Part shown: positions 18,834 to 31,404 of the stretch, in pieces
Position numbering within the stretch: position 1 is the stretch's first letter
Layout: each line of letters begins with the position of its first letter
DNA from: Sabethes cyaneus
Lineage: Eukaryota; Arthropoda; Insecta; Diptera; Culicidae
Direction of reading: 5' to 3'
Length of the DNA: 64,000 nt
Assembly: GCF_943734655.1 (NCBI RefSeq)
Contig: NC_071353.1
Location: 149,898,043 to 149,962,042, forward strand
Translations under genes and position numbers: made by a program
The notes under the pieces: model-generated
Seen by the model: only the letters and a program-made list of their open reading frames with translations
The model's database searches: none
What the model was told of the DNA's origin: nothing

Positions 18834-20445
18834 TTCTAGGGTCTCTCTGGGACGTTCCTGAAAACGAGTGCAACGTTTGATGCGTCTCTAATACAATCTT
18901 TTTACGCCCTGCAAGTATTAATGAAGTTACTGCTCTAATAAAAGAATTAGATGTTAATAAGAGTTCAGGCCCGGATAACATTCCAGCAAGAGTAATAAAG
19001 GGTAATCCCTAAGCATTTGTGTTCATTTTGTGTCAAGCCTTCAATAAAATTCTTGATACTGGTGAATATCCCAACTGTTTAAAAATTGCTAGAGTAGTAC
19101 CAATTTTTAAAGCAGGAAACACTTTAGATTACCGTAATTACCGTCCAATATCTACATTATCGGTCTTTAACAAGATCCTAGAAAAACTACTTGTAGCTCG
19201 ATTATTAGATTTTTTGAAGGCAAACAATGTTTTTTGCAATACAGCTTTAGGCAGAAATGTGGGACTACGACAGCTATAACAGAGCTAATAGACTACATAG
19301 TCAGCGAAATTGAATCGAAGAAACTTGTTGGAGGGTTATTCCTTGACCTTAAAAAGGCGTTTGATACCTTGAATCACAATATTCTCTTAAAGAAACTGGA
19401 ATTATATGGAATAAGAGGAGTGGCAAACAATGTCATTCGCAGTTACTTAACACAAAGAATGCAATTTGTAACGATTGGTGAGGCACGTAGCACACTCCAC
19501 AAAATTGATGTAGGGGTGCCTCAGGGTAGCAATATCGGTCCACTGTTGTTTTTGATTTACATCAACGACATTGGCAATTTAAACTTGAAAGGGATACCAA
19601 GGTTATTTGCAGATGATACGGCATTATTTTATCCTTGCGTTGACATCGGCAGTGCGATATCCTTAATGGAGCATGATTTAAAAGTTCTTTCTGACTATTT
19701 TGATGCTAATTTACTGTCACTCAACTTAACGAAAACAAAATATATGGTTTTCCACTCACCTAGGAAAAAACCCGCCGATCACTTAACCTATGCGTCAACG
19801 AAATATCTATAGAAAAAGTTGATGATTTCAAGTATCTCGGTGTTTACCTTGATGCAACGTTGTCTTGGGACCGGCAAATCAAACATATGCAGCAAAAAAT
19901 TTCATCATTAGCCGGCGCAATGAGAAAAGTGAGCTACTTCGTTCCTAAACACGTATTATTAAAATTCTACTATGGTTGTATTCACTCCCAAATTCAGTAT
20001 CTAGTTCTCGTGGTGGGACACGCCAGTAAATCGAAAATTAAGAAAATACAAGTTTTGCAAAACAGGTGCTTGAAAATAATATTTCAACTACCGATACTTT
20101 ACCCAACGGTTCAACTCTACACAAATAATAGCCACACAGTTTTACCTATCTTAGCCTTACGTGAAATGCAAACTGTTATTCATATGCAGAAAGTTTTACA
20201 TCAACCAGACTATCACCATAATATGTCTTTAAACACTGGTAATAGACTGCAAAATACCCGACGAGCAAATCCCATACAGCGTGATAGAGCCACAACAAAT
20301 CTTGGTCAGACGCGAATTTCATTTTTGGTCCTTCAATTTACAACGCTCTGCCTAACGAATTAAAACAAATCACCAACATCGATCTGTATAAATACAAAAT
20401 TAAACAATATTTTAAGACAAACATAATCAATTATATAATTTGAGC
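18834..20445 (+). pseudogene. Non-LTR retrotransposon reverse transcriptase (jockey/CR1-like)
   Basis: A nearly full reverse transcriptase domain in broken frames. It runs through INEVTALIKELDVNKSSGPD (about 18919), an in-frame stop at 19010-19012, NYRPISTLSVFNKILEKLL, a frameshift near 19235, then QYSFRQKCGTTTAI, GLFLDLKKAFDTLNHNILL, VPQGSNIGPLLFLIYINDI and the catalytic FADDTALF near 19605. A second frameshift near 19790 precedes VDDFKYLGVYLDATLSWD, and a third near 20320 precedes YNALPNELKQ and the stop at about 20441. Both Asp of the FADD box and the palm Asp in DLKKAFD are intact, but translation is not possible. The endonuclease half is absent: 5'-truncated, or lying beyond the BEL insertion. 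The exact clade was not determined. Confidence 0.88.
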
Positions 20446-21600
20446 GTATCAACCATGCCTATGTAAAGTAAATCGTAAATTAAATTTAACTTCTCTCTAC
20501 CAGTAGCTTAATCGGAATTATTTTTAGTTATAGTTATACTGGGCCCCTTAAAAAGGAATATTAAATTCCACTGGGCGCCCATTAAATAGTTTTTAAATAA
20601 TTTTATGTAACCTCTTTATGTTTTCCTCAGCTTAAATTAATTTCTTTGTTTAGTGTGTTGTCCAGTTCTCTTCTAAGCTGAGGTTTCTGTAAGTGTCCGA
20701 TACCAGGGGGCTCTCTGTGTGAGCTTTTTGGTAACGGGGGTGAGCGGAGGGTTCATTAAAAAAATATATATATACCTTAATCAATAACCAAAATACCCCA
20801 ACACTTAACAACAATATTCTAGCATCTGAAAAAAGTTTACGAAAATCTATTATTTTTCGATCTTCCAAGGTAAGGTCCCCCCTTAAATTGACCTTAAAAA
20901 TAAACTTGATATCAATGTTGAAATTGGAATTGAATTAGACATGAAATTATACTCGAAATTGAACTGAACTTATACTTCTTGGAAATAAAATCGGATTTGA
21001 AATCGGAGATGAAATTGGACTTAACTCATCGGCGATGCAAACCATACCTTCGGAGATTTTGCAGACTGCGATCTATTAGCGCTCCAAAATTTTAAAGCAA
21101 TAGTTTCGAAATTTTACTCTCTACATTACAAATACTTTTAAACAAATTCAATACTTGGCCTTATAATTTTTCTTGTTTGATTAAGCGATTGTAATTGGCC
21201 GTAATTTTTCCATTGTTGCAGTTCACTCTACAGCACTTAGTCATAAATTCTGCAGAATGTTCGTCTGTTGTGTTATAGCTACTGAAATGGCCCAGAACTC
21301 ATGTGTTATCAATAAAAGAGGTCAGCAGTTCATTCATTAGCAGACACTTAACTAGAACGCGTGCTTCTTTATTGATTTCAAAAGAAAACCCGGTTTCTAT
21401 CGTAGACCAAAAACTATTTATGTTAATATAAGACTATTTGTAGTTACATTTGAGGCAAACATTTCTAAATTCAATTATTACAGCAAAAATAAAATTGATA
21501 ATTATGTAAATTTAAAATGGAAATGGGTTAATAGTGGGTAAATTATGTTACGATTTCGACGATCAAAAAAGTTTATTAAGAAGAAAGTATAAAGGGTGTA
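20446..21600. other. 3' UTR of non-LTR element, then AT-rich spacer
   Basis: 20446 to about 20770 is probably the element's 3' untranslated tail; it ends in TTCATTAAAAAAATATATAT. The segment 20880-21025 is a degenerate repeat of GAAATTGAACTTGAAATTGG-like words, like 58120-58424. From 21030 to 21600 nothing is supported. Confidence 0.45.
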
Positions 21601-22150
21601 AGAACCAATGGTTTGATGGGCATTTCATCAATTACTTGCAGTTCAGATGAATGGGATCTTGGCGTCACTAGAACAAGTACGTAGCGAATCGATCTTGCAC
21701 CCAAATTCACGCCTGACAATATGCAGAGAACTCGGAAGTGGTAGAAAAGCAAAGGTAGGTGGTCCTAAAAGTCACTCGAAGGTGGTGGCTCTTATCAGAT
21801 GGAATCCGAAGTCGTCATCGAGAGACGCGATAAAAACTATAGAAGTTTCCTGTGTCCAGAAAGTAGCAAGGAAGAGGGTGTCGTTTGAGAAGTTTCAAGG
21901 TAGAAGCTGTACCGAACAATAACGCTACTATTCGATGCAAATTGTGACATTTATCAAGAGAGGTGCCTTCAGAAGTGGTTACTGCCATTGCTGGTCCGCC
22001 TTGGCAAGCAGTCACTATTCAAATTCGGCCAGTGGTACAACGCCAATGGCGTCAGTGACGTGTCGTCTAGTAGTGGAGTCCAGCAAATATCCCGGAGCTA
22101 AGACCGATTAAGCAATACTGATCGATTGAAAAATATGAAACTAAAAAGCA
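21601..22150. other. Unassigned stretch with a 91-codon frame
   Basis: The plus-strand frame at 21647-21922 is basic and Ser-rich, without a recognised domain. It is followed by sequence that may be the decayed 5' part of the mariner copy at 22535. I cannot support a gene. Confidence 0.25.
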
Positions 22151-22159
22151 AGAGTAAAA

Positions 22160-22251
22160 CAGTAAGTAATGACCCTTAAATGCCTTGGACACTTTACTTT
22201 TTGTTCTTACTATGTAAGTGTCCAAGGCATTTAAGAGTCATTCTAGTTCTT
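22160..22251. repeat. Near-perfect small hairpin (candidate small-RNA precursor or tiny MITE)
   Basis: The 26-base arms 22168-22193 and 22217-22242 are reverse complements with a single mismatch (AATGACCCTTAAATGCCTTG against the complement carrying AATGACTCTTAAATGCC). The loop is 23 bases, and a partial outer extension pairs GTAAG with CTTAC. Size and shape fit a pre-miRNA-like hairpin. It does not match a miRNA that I remember, and no conservation evidence is available here. Confidence 0.55.
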
Positions 22252-22534
22252 ACGTTAGCACGACTACGTAATTGAAGTAAGTAATGAGAAGGAATTTAAA
22301 CGAATTTGGCTGCCAACAAGTGAGAAAACAGCTAGTACAAAAGGTAGTTAGACGTGTTCAGGGTAAAATTCGAGCAATACGCATGAAAAGTTTGACCAGA
22401 ATTCAGAACAGAAACTACAGCGAACGATACCTACTAGCAAGTTATAAGATATTGTAATACTAAGTAGCGCGTAAATACAGCGTGCGTAGTCATAACTGTT
22501 AGTGTTTTTTTTAATGAGCCGTCAAACGAGTAAG

Positions 22535-23238
22535 ACTGCGAATTCGACGGAAACCAGATCAGTCTGGACGTAAGACGGTCAAGGAAATGGGGAATTTCGC
22601 AGTCAATCATGAAGAATATTATGAAAGATGATCCTCGATTGATTCGTGTGACTGAAAAGCAGTCAGCAGATTGCAAGAGTCGAAAGACGTCAGCAGTTGC
22701 TCAAGCGGCACGGTGATTGAGAAACTCTGTTTTCGAACAAAAAATGTTCCCTCTACCAGATCACCACAACCATTGCTGGTTGGATATATGCAGCACATCT
22801 TTCTGATATTCCTCGGAACAAACTCACTGTTCAAAGGTTCCAGAATGTTTCCAGGCTGATGGTACGGGAATGTTTCTCCGAAAATTTAAAGGTTCCATTG
22901 CTGTTTGTTGAACTTAGTGTTAAAATCAACACTAAATATATTACTTCGATAATGTTTTGAAAAAAACCCTTTGTCAAAAAACACTACAAGAATGCACCAT
23001 AGTGCTTCCAACGAGATTCTGCACTGTCTCACCAGGCGAAAGCTACGCAGGTTTGGTGTGAGGATAATTTTTCGTCTTTTATTGCTTCAAAATAGTAGTC
23101 TGCCTGTTCGCCTCATTTGAATTCTCTCGACATCTATGCATGGGCTTACATGCTAGGCAAACTAGGAAGCACCAAAGGATTAACTTTGGATATTTTCAAG
23201 CAACGTTTGGAGTGTTTCAACAACGATTGTGACTGACA
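22535..23238 (+). pseudogene. mariner-superfamily (ITmD37E-like) transposase pseudogene
   Basis: Broken frames give RKWGISQSIMKNIMKDDPRL (helix-turn-helix end), then from about 22860 NLKVPLLFVELSVKINTKYI, FVKKHYKNAP and QRDSALSHQAKATQVWCEDN, with SPHLNSLDIYAWAYML (about 23115) to a stop at 23236-23238. This is the order of the catalytic second half: the Q-D-SAPSH-A box with the second catalytic Asp (here ...RDSALSH) and the SPDLNPLD-Y-W block (here SPHLNSLD). Two adjacent stops follow FIASK. The first catalytic segment is missing, so it is a dead copy. Confidence 0.72.
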
Positions 23239-23239
23239 A

Positions 23240-24179
23240 AGCAAAGATAAATGTTATTGCTATACTTTACACGAAATACGCACACCTAAAATTAAAATCA
23301 ATGTAAGCGTCTTGTTTTTGTGACCATTTACTTTACGGACAGTTATTACCACTCACCCTGTTATTTGTCTAAAGATTATTCCTATTCTGACTGTATTTCT
23401 AAATGGGTGTGTTTCTTTGATCTGTCAAATCTCTACACTATAGAGGAGACCACAATGAGGAGAAAGCTGTTTTTTTTTCACAAAAAGACACGACCTTTTT
23501 TTTAAATCATCGATTGGTGATGACTCATCAACCGAACAGTAATATACACAACACAACACAACACCAGGCTATCAAAGGCAGGCAAAAAAAAAATAAAGTT
23601 CATTGGGATTGAATCGCTAAATCGTTAAGGTAGGTACATATTTAACTCTCCACTAACAGGCAACCTCGTAAACGGCGATACGACCAAGCCTAATGACTAT
23701 TTTTTTCTATTAAAGTGAGTACTCTCAAAAGAAGCACCAGCCAGGGTTTTGATTTTCATGTAAAAATAATTAACTGGACGAGCACCTGTGGTAAGAAATA
23801 GTGTAAATCGTTTTTTATTCTTCGTTTTTCATATCCAATGCTCCACTTGGATATTATATTGTTTATTATTATTTCAAATTAGATGTAGCAGAAGCTCGAA
23901 TAAAGCCCTGTAAACTATACCCATAGAATTCATTTTGAGGTCAATAATTTTGTTCTAGATAACCTCGTTTTTTTTCAACAGTAAATTCCACAATGATTTT
24001 TAATGATGGCCAAAAAGGTTGAAATCTGTTCGGAACAATTCTCCTAGACATTCAAGAGCGATTCTCGTCACGTGTTGCAATCAGCACAATCGCTGTTCTT
24101 CTGTGCTTTGTCAAAGTCGAAAGCAATTATTGCACTTAATACGGTGTTGCTAAAGTTGATAATCAACAAACGTGCTATG
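23240..24179. other. AT-rich intergenic stretch
   Basis: No gene or structured repeat was recognised. The base composition changes sharply to GC-rich at about 24180, where the putative first exon begins. Confidence 0.4.
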
Positions 24180-26340
24180 ACGGTCACTCAGTTCAGGCCG
24201 CAACCCACCGGAGCCCACCGGAGGTGAAGTTCGAAAACGCGAATAACTGACCGAACAACAAGGTGAGAGCGTGAGTGCCTGCCTGCCTGCGCAACACGAC
24301 CAAACTCGTGCGCTCGCGACGCGAGAGAGAGCACCAACGCGCGAGCGAATTGTACAGGAAAGAGAACGAGAGGTTGCACTAGTCAAGCCGAGCGAGAGGG
24401 AAGAGTTATTACCAACCATTTGCCGTCGCCTTCGTCGTCGTCGTCGTGTGGCTTGCGGGCAGCAGCAGCAACAGCAACAGCAGCAGCAGCAGCAGCAAGC
24501 AGCGTGTATGTTTTGTAATAATTTAAATTTTGCCATTCTAGATCAAATTGTCGGGAACGGTACGCGCGCGCGGGTGTCCCTTCTCAGCAGTCGAGTCGAG
24601 TCGAGTCGTTTTGTGTGCCACAAATCGCGTTTCGTTTTCTTCGCTGGCTGAGCCGGATTGATGATTTCCCGAGCCAATCCTCCGTGCCGTGCCGTGCCGT
24701 GCTGGTGAATCGGACGAATCGAATCGGTTGGTCGGGTGTGCGTGTGTGCCGAGCACACACGTAGGTGGAAAGTGTCACAACAATCGCGTATTTTTTCCGC
24801 GCTGATCAGAGGCGGCTTTGCTTTTTCTTCCGTGCCGTCCGGCGTACAGTTTGTTGTTCTACTAGATGTCAGTTTAGTGCAAATTTGAGAAAAAAGAAAC
24901 AAGTGTTTAATTTGCTTTTTGGATTTGGTTTTTTTCGCCGTTGGATGGTCCCGACGGAAAGTAATACAAGAAAAATAAACGAGAATAAAGCGCGTGGGTT
25001 TTGCTACTCCCGGCTCCGTCGCCCGTCACCCGTCATCATCGGCCACTCGCCAAGAAAAATTAGATGCGGAACTAATTCGCGTGCTTCGTTTTGTGTTGTG
25101 TTTGATCGCGTCGACTACGGGACGAAACGAGACAAGACGGTGCGGTGTGTTTGACAGTTGTGAGGATTATGTCATCCGGACGGCCGCCGGTCAGCTAGCC
25201 GCAACAGTAAAAAAACAGCAGAAGAAAAAAACGATTGCTCGACGTCCTCACACAAGAACAACAACAGGTGAAACGGATATTTAGCTTTAAGAATGGACTA
25301 GCACCCGCTGTGCTTTTGTTTTCGATTTACCGCGCGAAGGACCCACGTGTCGTTTGCTGGCGATGCGGAAACTGGCGCACGAGCCGGTGAAAAACTCGAC
25401 GGCAGTGCCACAGTGCGTGATTGGTAATATTAGCACCAGCAACAGCAGCAGCACTAAGTAGCGGAGGCAACCGTAGTAAATTCAGCGGTCACGATCGCCG
25501 GCTTGAAATCGTGAAAAAGAAAAATCCTTCGGGAAGACGAAGAAGGAAAGAAGCAGACAGGCGAAAATAGATTTCCCGCGTGTGTGGTTGAGTTGAGCCG
25601 AGCCGAACAAGTTCTAGCGCGCGCGGCGGCAGTTCGGTCCGTCTATCCGTCCGTTCGCCGGACTCTGATGGATTGTTTGTTTTCCAATATCCTACAGCAG
25701 CGCCGCTCGGTTCTTCTAGATCGGTTTCGGTCGGTTTGTTTGCCCTCTGACCAAGAAGGCCCAAGTGCCCAAACCCTCCGCGCTCAGACCAGGCCGGACC
25801 GAATATCCGTGACCCGCCGTCCGTCCGTGGTTTGTTTGAAGTTCAATTTCAACCCACAAAAAGCGAGAGATAGTCCCGTCCCGGTTGCTCGCTGTCCGTA
25901 ACATTGTGGAAGAAGCTAAAAAATACTGCAGATAAACAATCATTACAGTCCGAGTTTGGTTTAATGGGTTTTCCAGCGCCGGAACTAATGTGTTAAGGTG
26001 TTTTAGGAGGTGTAACACACATCAGTTAAAAAAAAGTGCTATCTCGGTCGAATCTTTTTCGGCAAACGATAAGCGTTAATTAAAATTGGTTGTTGCGAAA
26101 TCCTCACCCTTCGGCCAACGGCATCAGCACTACGAGCAGAGCAGAGCAGAGAAAGAGGCGAAGATTCAAGTTCAGTTTTGACGAAGAAGAAAAGAAAAAG
26201 AGTAAAAAAGAAGTGTGCAGATAAAAGTGATTTTAGCGCGGTCCCGGTCGATTAATTGCCCTTTAAAAAAGTTTTGATTTTGCTTCGCCATCCGGAAGCG
26301 ACTAAAAAGCCGTCAAAATTGAAAAAGGAAATTATCCCTT
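24180..26340 (+). promoter_or_regulatory. GC-rich putative promoter and long 5' UTR
   Basis: About 2.1 kb of GC-rich sequence contrasts with the AT-rich surroundings. It is without consistent coding frames but contains CAG/CAA repeats, many CG dinucleotides, short purine runs and TCAGT-like arthropod initiator words. Together with the in-frame codon repeats and donor downstream, it looks like the promoter and long leader of a developmental-type gene on the plus strand. No TATA box or start site can be fixed. Several frames of 60-129 codons here are overlapping and mutually exclusive; I reject them individually. Confidence 0.5.
24457..24505 (+). repeat. (CAG/CAA)n microsatellite
   Basis: About fifteen CAG/CAA triplets. 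If translated in the right frame they would give polyglutamine, but there is no supported frame around them; they probably lie in the 5' leader or upstream region. Confidence 0.8.
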
Positions 26341-26768
26341 TTTAAACCCCCTCGCTTATCCTACGGGCCCCAGCGTCGGTGGCGGCGGCGGCTCCGGCGT
26401 CGGCGTCGGTGGAGGCGGCAGTGTCCACAGCGGCGGAGGTTCCAGCAGCAGCGTATCGGCAGTGGCCGCCGCAGTAGCGGCAGTGGCAGCTGCCTCCTCG
26501 AGCCAGAGCGGTTCCACGGTCGGCGGCAGTACCGGCGGCGGCGGTCCGGTCAGCAGCTTGGCCCCGGTGGCGGCCCACCATCATCCCTCGATTCATCACC
26601 ATCCGCACGCGTCCGCGGCGGCTGCAGCAGCGGCAGCGGCAGCAGCAGCGCACCATCCGCACTTTCCGTCGCTTGCGGCCGTCGGCAGCGATCACCATCA
26701 TCATCATCACGCCTCCGGCATACCGATCAGGATGGACTGCGACTACTCGAAGCTGTTCTATGCGAAAC
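26306..26768 (+). CDS. First coding exon of an unidentified Ala/His/Gly-rich protein
   Basis: One frame stays open from just after a stop at 26303-26305 to a splice donor (AAC|GTAAGT, GT at 26769-26770). The translation is Gly/Ser-rich (SVGGGGGSGVGVGGGG), then Ala-rich, then has a HHHPSIHHHPH segment, about twelve alanines (26616-26652) and a hexahistidine, ending GIPIRMDCDYSKLFYAK with the codon split in phase 1. Homopolymeric Ala/His/Gly tracts are typical of insect transcription factors. No ATG lies in the frame before 26732. Either translation starts at 26732 and gives only MDCDYSKLFYAK in this exon, or an upstream exon is spliced on (a possible acceptor AG is at about 26370). The product is not identified. 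Confidence 0.55.
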
Positions 26769-28115
26769 GTAAGTTTTCCTGGTGTGGTTTTTTTTATTTT
26801 TTCGGGTAATTTGGTGTGATTAATTCATTCGAAATTCCAAACGCGGTAATTTATGGTGCAGACTGCATTACGTTGAAATTATTCGTTAAGGTTCATTAAA
26901 AATACCATTTTGCGCTTAATGTCAGGGTGTGGTGAGCATTTTCTGCTCCGTCCAAAATATCATCCACGTAGTGGTTCCGAATCTATCATCTGCCGATTAT
27001 GTCTACTGCCAAATTTGTTAGTATTTTTTTTAATGAAATTCATAAAAATGGCGAATGTGTTAAAGAAATCAGCTTGTCCTTCATTTCCAACAATCGTAGT
27101 TGAACGTATTTGACGTAAATCTCACAAGTGTTCCAAGAATACTAAAGTACAAAACCGTTCCAAAAACGGCAGGATATTGTGCATCAAACTTCATCAATTT
27201 GCAGCCAAAATTATCCTTGAGCAGTTATTCGTGGAGAATGAAAGAGTATTGCTTGCCAATGCTCACGAGAAAGCAACCCAATTTTGAGCAGTAATGCGAA
27301 AAAATATTGTAGCTGAGCAAATCTTTCATGAGGAAGTGTAGGGTCGGAAGACCGATTTGAATCTAACAATGAAAAAGGTACCTGACATTTTTATTTGATT
27401 CTTTAATGTCAAATTTTAATTATTCTCTTTTATTAATAGCCGATTAGGTTAGCTCAAAAAGTTAGAAGAGCCAACCGTAAATCGATTCAACCTGGACTAA
27501 GGCTTAAAGCCAGGCTCTTATGGAAGCCACCTACGTGAACTCGTTTCTGTGACGTTAAATTGCTACGGGTCATGGTCACCATGACTGGGAAGTCACAGTC
27601 TTTGACAATACGACCAATAGTGTTATGCAAAAGTGTACCTGGACTGGACTGATGGACTACGTCAAAGCCAGGTGAAATATATTGAACAAGCTGCTTGATA
27701 CAAAATAGAAATTGACAGAGGACGAGGTTCACTAGAAATGATTTTGAACATAGAGAATAGTAATGAATAGATGTGTTCTATGTTCAAAGACGCGGGCGTT
27801 CGCCGCACATTTGTCATTGCTTTTGTCCCCAATTTTTTAGAAAAATTTTGAGAACATTAACGAAATTTGGACCACCACCCAGTTGCAACTTAACCAGTTG
27901 GAAAAGCTATTGTAGCGAGTGTGTCTACTTTAATTAATACGACCAAGTGAAGTGTCACATCTTACTTTCAGGTGATTTGAAAGTAATCAACATCTTGGCA
28001 GGACTAATGTTAAATAGTTCATCTCATCCGTATGTAATCCGTGTGAAATGGTGCAGCACAGCACATAAGAATTCGTAGATTTTCTGTTGTCAGAAACGAA
28101 TACTTTTGTCGCTCA

Positions 28116-28160
28116 AATCGGTCCGTGTCAATATATAAGCTTAGCTTAGCTTAGCTTAGA
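28116..28160 (+). repeat. 22-base direct repeat, left copy, plus (AGCTT)4
   Basis: Starts AATCGGTCCGTGTCAATA and continues to 28137; the identical word is at 30210-30231. It is followed at once by four AGCTT units. The pair brackets 2.07 kb and may mark the edges of an insertion or a segmental duplication. Confidence 0.6.
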
Positions 28161-30209
28161 CTGATTGCACATATCAATGGTTGCACTCAGTGATTGACCC
28201 GAGTCAGTGAAATTACACAATGAATCAAATGAATGGGGTTGGGAGTGACCGATCATTCTCACTGTGCAAAATTCAGTGACTCTTATTTAAAGGATCAATA
28301 ACTGCGCCGGCCACGTCCTTGCAATCAGGTGGGATTGGGGAAGGAATGTTAGTATAATCTTTGTTGTTTTCGGGACCGTGTTAACCTCTGCATCCTCACC
28401 AAGATTATAGGAAGGAGTTGTCTTGTTAGTAGTGTAGGTTTCGTAGGATCGGGATTCACCTTGATAAGTGATGTGATCGTTGTTAATTTATTATTTTAGA
28501 ATTAATAGAATTTTGGGCATGTATTACTCATTCAACCGACCGACGAAAAATTCCTATTTAAAACGAGGTACGAACAGTGAAACTAGTATTGTTTAAACCC
28601 GCAATCAAACTTTTGTTGAGTCTTCATGTCGATTACTATATTATTTCTATTAAAAGCAAGTTGAACTCCAGACAGCCGACCGTAAAGAGTGTTGCTATAT
28701 TTTCATAACCGCACCTGATTTATTTCGTAAATAGCGTATTCTTTTGAGCGCAAAGTGCGTTTCTGCATTAATCGTTTATTTAGTTGTAATGTTTACTGCA
28801 TAAAAAAACCCGATTACAAACGGAAATGAGTACAATCCCGTCGAGAACCAGGACCTAGTTCTCAAGTCACGTAGCCCCTAGAAAAACTCGAAATCTTAAT
28901 AATCCTCCCGTCTAACTCTTTATACCTATAATGAAAATTATCCTTTATAATACGCGACATATCCTTTGCAATACTCTTGCAAATGTATTGTCTGTTACCG
29001 ATTTATTCTGATACACGCCTCGAGACTATAAGGCCATCCATATACCACGCGGACAGCTCAGAGGGGGGTACGGAAGTGTCCACGCTTGTTTCCGAAAGGG
29101 GGGAGGCAGTATAAAAAGATTTTTTATTTACTATTTGTGGGGCTTTCAACCGTTGGTTGGTTCGCCCCAAAGTATAAAAAGAATGGTCACATATACAAGT
29201 GAAAAAAATAGAAATTTTAATTGAGCCTGTTGTATCATTAATGCATAAACCATTGATCACATAATAAATAAAAATTGCGTGGTATCTGAGTGGCCCCCAT
29301 GCATCACAGCATCATCTATTTATCGCTATCAAGGTCTTTATGCACCTTGATCGCTACATTAATATTCTTCGAAATATCCCAATGCCCAACAGATGACAAT
29401 CCTCAGTTAATCATGTTTATGTATGGCAGCCATGTCCGAAAACTATCAAGTAAAAAAAACATTTTATTTCATTTGATATGAATTTAGCATCATTGGGCTT
29501 GAAAATAAAAACTCTTCTTCCATCACTTATATTTTCCAATTGGAATCTCTTGGCGCATGCTACAAATGCTTTAAAGAGAAAACAAATGAACACCAACACT
29601 TACACGTTGCACTAATGATACAATGTATAAAAAAATTCAGGGGTACTGCATACATGGTGTGATGCTATCTTTTTCTCATGTAGTAGTGAAGAGAACATCT
29701 TTCAGAAAGTTTATGCAAAACGGTTTCCTGCTGACAACTAGGGGCGCACTCACTTTCAAATTGCGAACATGTAATACAATAAAGTGTAGCATGAAACAAC
29801 TTCAAGTAATCAGTGATTGGTATTCAAGAGCATTTAGGATAGAAGATAAACTAGGTAAGATTATAAAATATAAGGTATTAGTGATGGACAAAAGATATTT
29901 GTTTAAGAGATATTAATATTATTGCGCAATTACGCAATGGAATGAAATGATACTTATCCCTCGTTGCATCATAGCATTTTTCGCCGGCTGTCAAACTGTC
30001 TCCTGTAGGAGAACAGAAATATAACTGAATCTTCTGCTATTTCCTTTCATTTATCTGCGCGTTCTTCACTACTCTCCGGAAAAACACTTAATATTCTTCA
30101 CTAATCACAGTAACTAACACTTTACTTCGGTAAAAAACCAGCCAAAACACCTTTAAAATCACACAACTCTGATGAACAGCTAGGTCAACTTTCAGTGTTA
30201 CCAGCACTC

Positions 30210-30231
30210 AATCGGTCCGTGTCAATATATA
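30210..30231 (+). repeat. 22-base direct repeat, right copy
   Basis: Identical to 28116-28137. Sequences beyond the word differ on both sides except for a short 'ATAxGC' similarity on the right. Confidence 0.6.
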
Positions 30232-31404
30232 GGCATGACAAAGTCGACCCGACAAATTCGAAGTCCCACTGTATAAGCTTCGGTTTTACGGAGTCAGATA
30301 ATTGCGCTTATAACTTGGGCATTTCTCAACAAACTTATAAAATCAGCCAAAAAAAGTCCAAATTGTGAAGAAAGTGTAAACCAACGAATCTCGTTTAAGC
30401 ACACTTCACCGCGGTTTCGTTTAGTTCCATTCGAAAAAAAAAGTGACGAGGTCTCCTCGTTCTAACGGTTTTAACAGGTTGAAAATAGAATATTTTTGTG
30501 TATTTCAATTGAACCGAGATCGAGTTGATGTCCGGACAGAAAACTGCCGTATCTTATGCCTGATCATAATCTATTTTCAATTAATGTTATTGATACGGTT
30601 TTAGAAAATTGAAGAGTCTTGCAAGTTGACGGAAAGTAACATTTTGTATCAGAGCGTTTTAACTAAGAGTGCGGAGTTACACTCAATATTTAGCTAGCGC
30701 TATGTTGCGTTTCATTTGTTTCATTACACCAGTCGAACAAACCAAGCCATGAATCATGTTAAAATTGTCCGCAAAGCATCGCTGCAGGTTTACCTGATCA
30801 CCCCCTTCCAAAGACGTAGTCCCATAAAGAGTAGTCTAGTGGCAGTTAAATCACATGATCTAGTTGATGCATTTACAGGTCCAAAAAGCGAGATTGATTG
30901 CTTGCTAAGAATTTGATGCTGAGGCAATTCGGTTTCAGTTTTTAAGCGAACTGTATTTTGTTGGACAGCCCTTAGGCCAAGAGTTAAACCATTAGGTCAC
31001 AATTAAACATCTTCTAATGATTGGCGATGATTTCGCATTTTGACAATTTTTGCATGACTTGCACTTTTTAGCAGTAGTTAACTTCAAGTAAATGGCTTGA
31101 AACTGGTACGCAGTTGACGAAGTTAGCTTATTCATAGAGCATGCTTACAACTACGGGTAAACCGAAAAAATAAATACCTAACTATTCCGATGTATAATTG
31201 TCTTGCAGCTAACATCTGGATAGCCAGTTAAAATATCAATTAGCTAACGTCCTCTGCATCTTACTAGTTTCTTTCGGCACTCTACTTTACAGCTACAGCA
31301 AACACAATTAAAACTAGGCAAAGAATTGCAATCAACTAGCTGATGCAAAACAGTAAATTAAACGCTCAAAGACTACTCTCGGATAGGACAGTCACTGGTT
31401 TTCC

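Larger units (their letters stand above)
26769..31400. other. Probable first intron or intergenic region
   Basis: 4.6 kb of AT-rich sequence without a supported gene. It holds (AGCTT)4 at 28138-28160, a 22-base perfect direct repeat (28116-28137 and 30210-30231), a word resembling repeated DNA-element ends at 29030-29100 (GGCCATCCATATACCACG), and many short unconvincing frames. Confidence 0.4.

Noticed and set aside
24150..24536. Reverse-strand frame with a polycysteine run
   Set aside because: Produced by the complement of the CAG/CAA microsatellite; no flanking domain.
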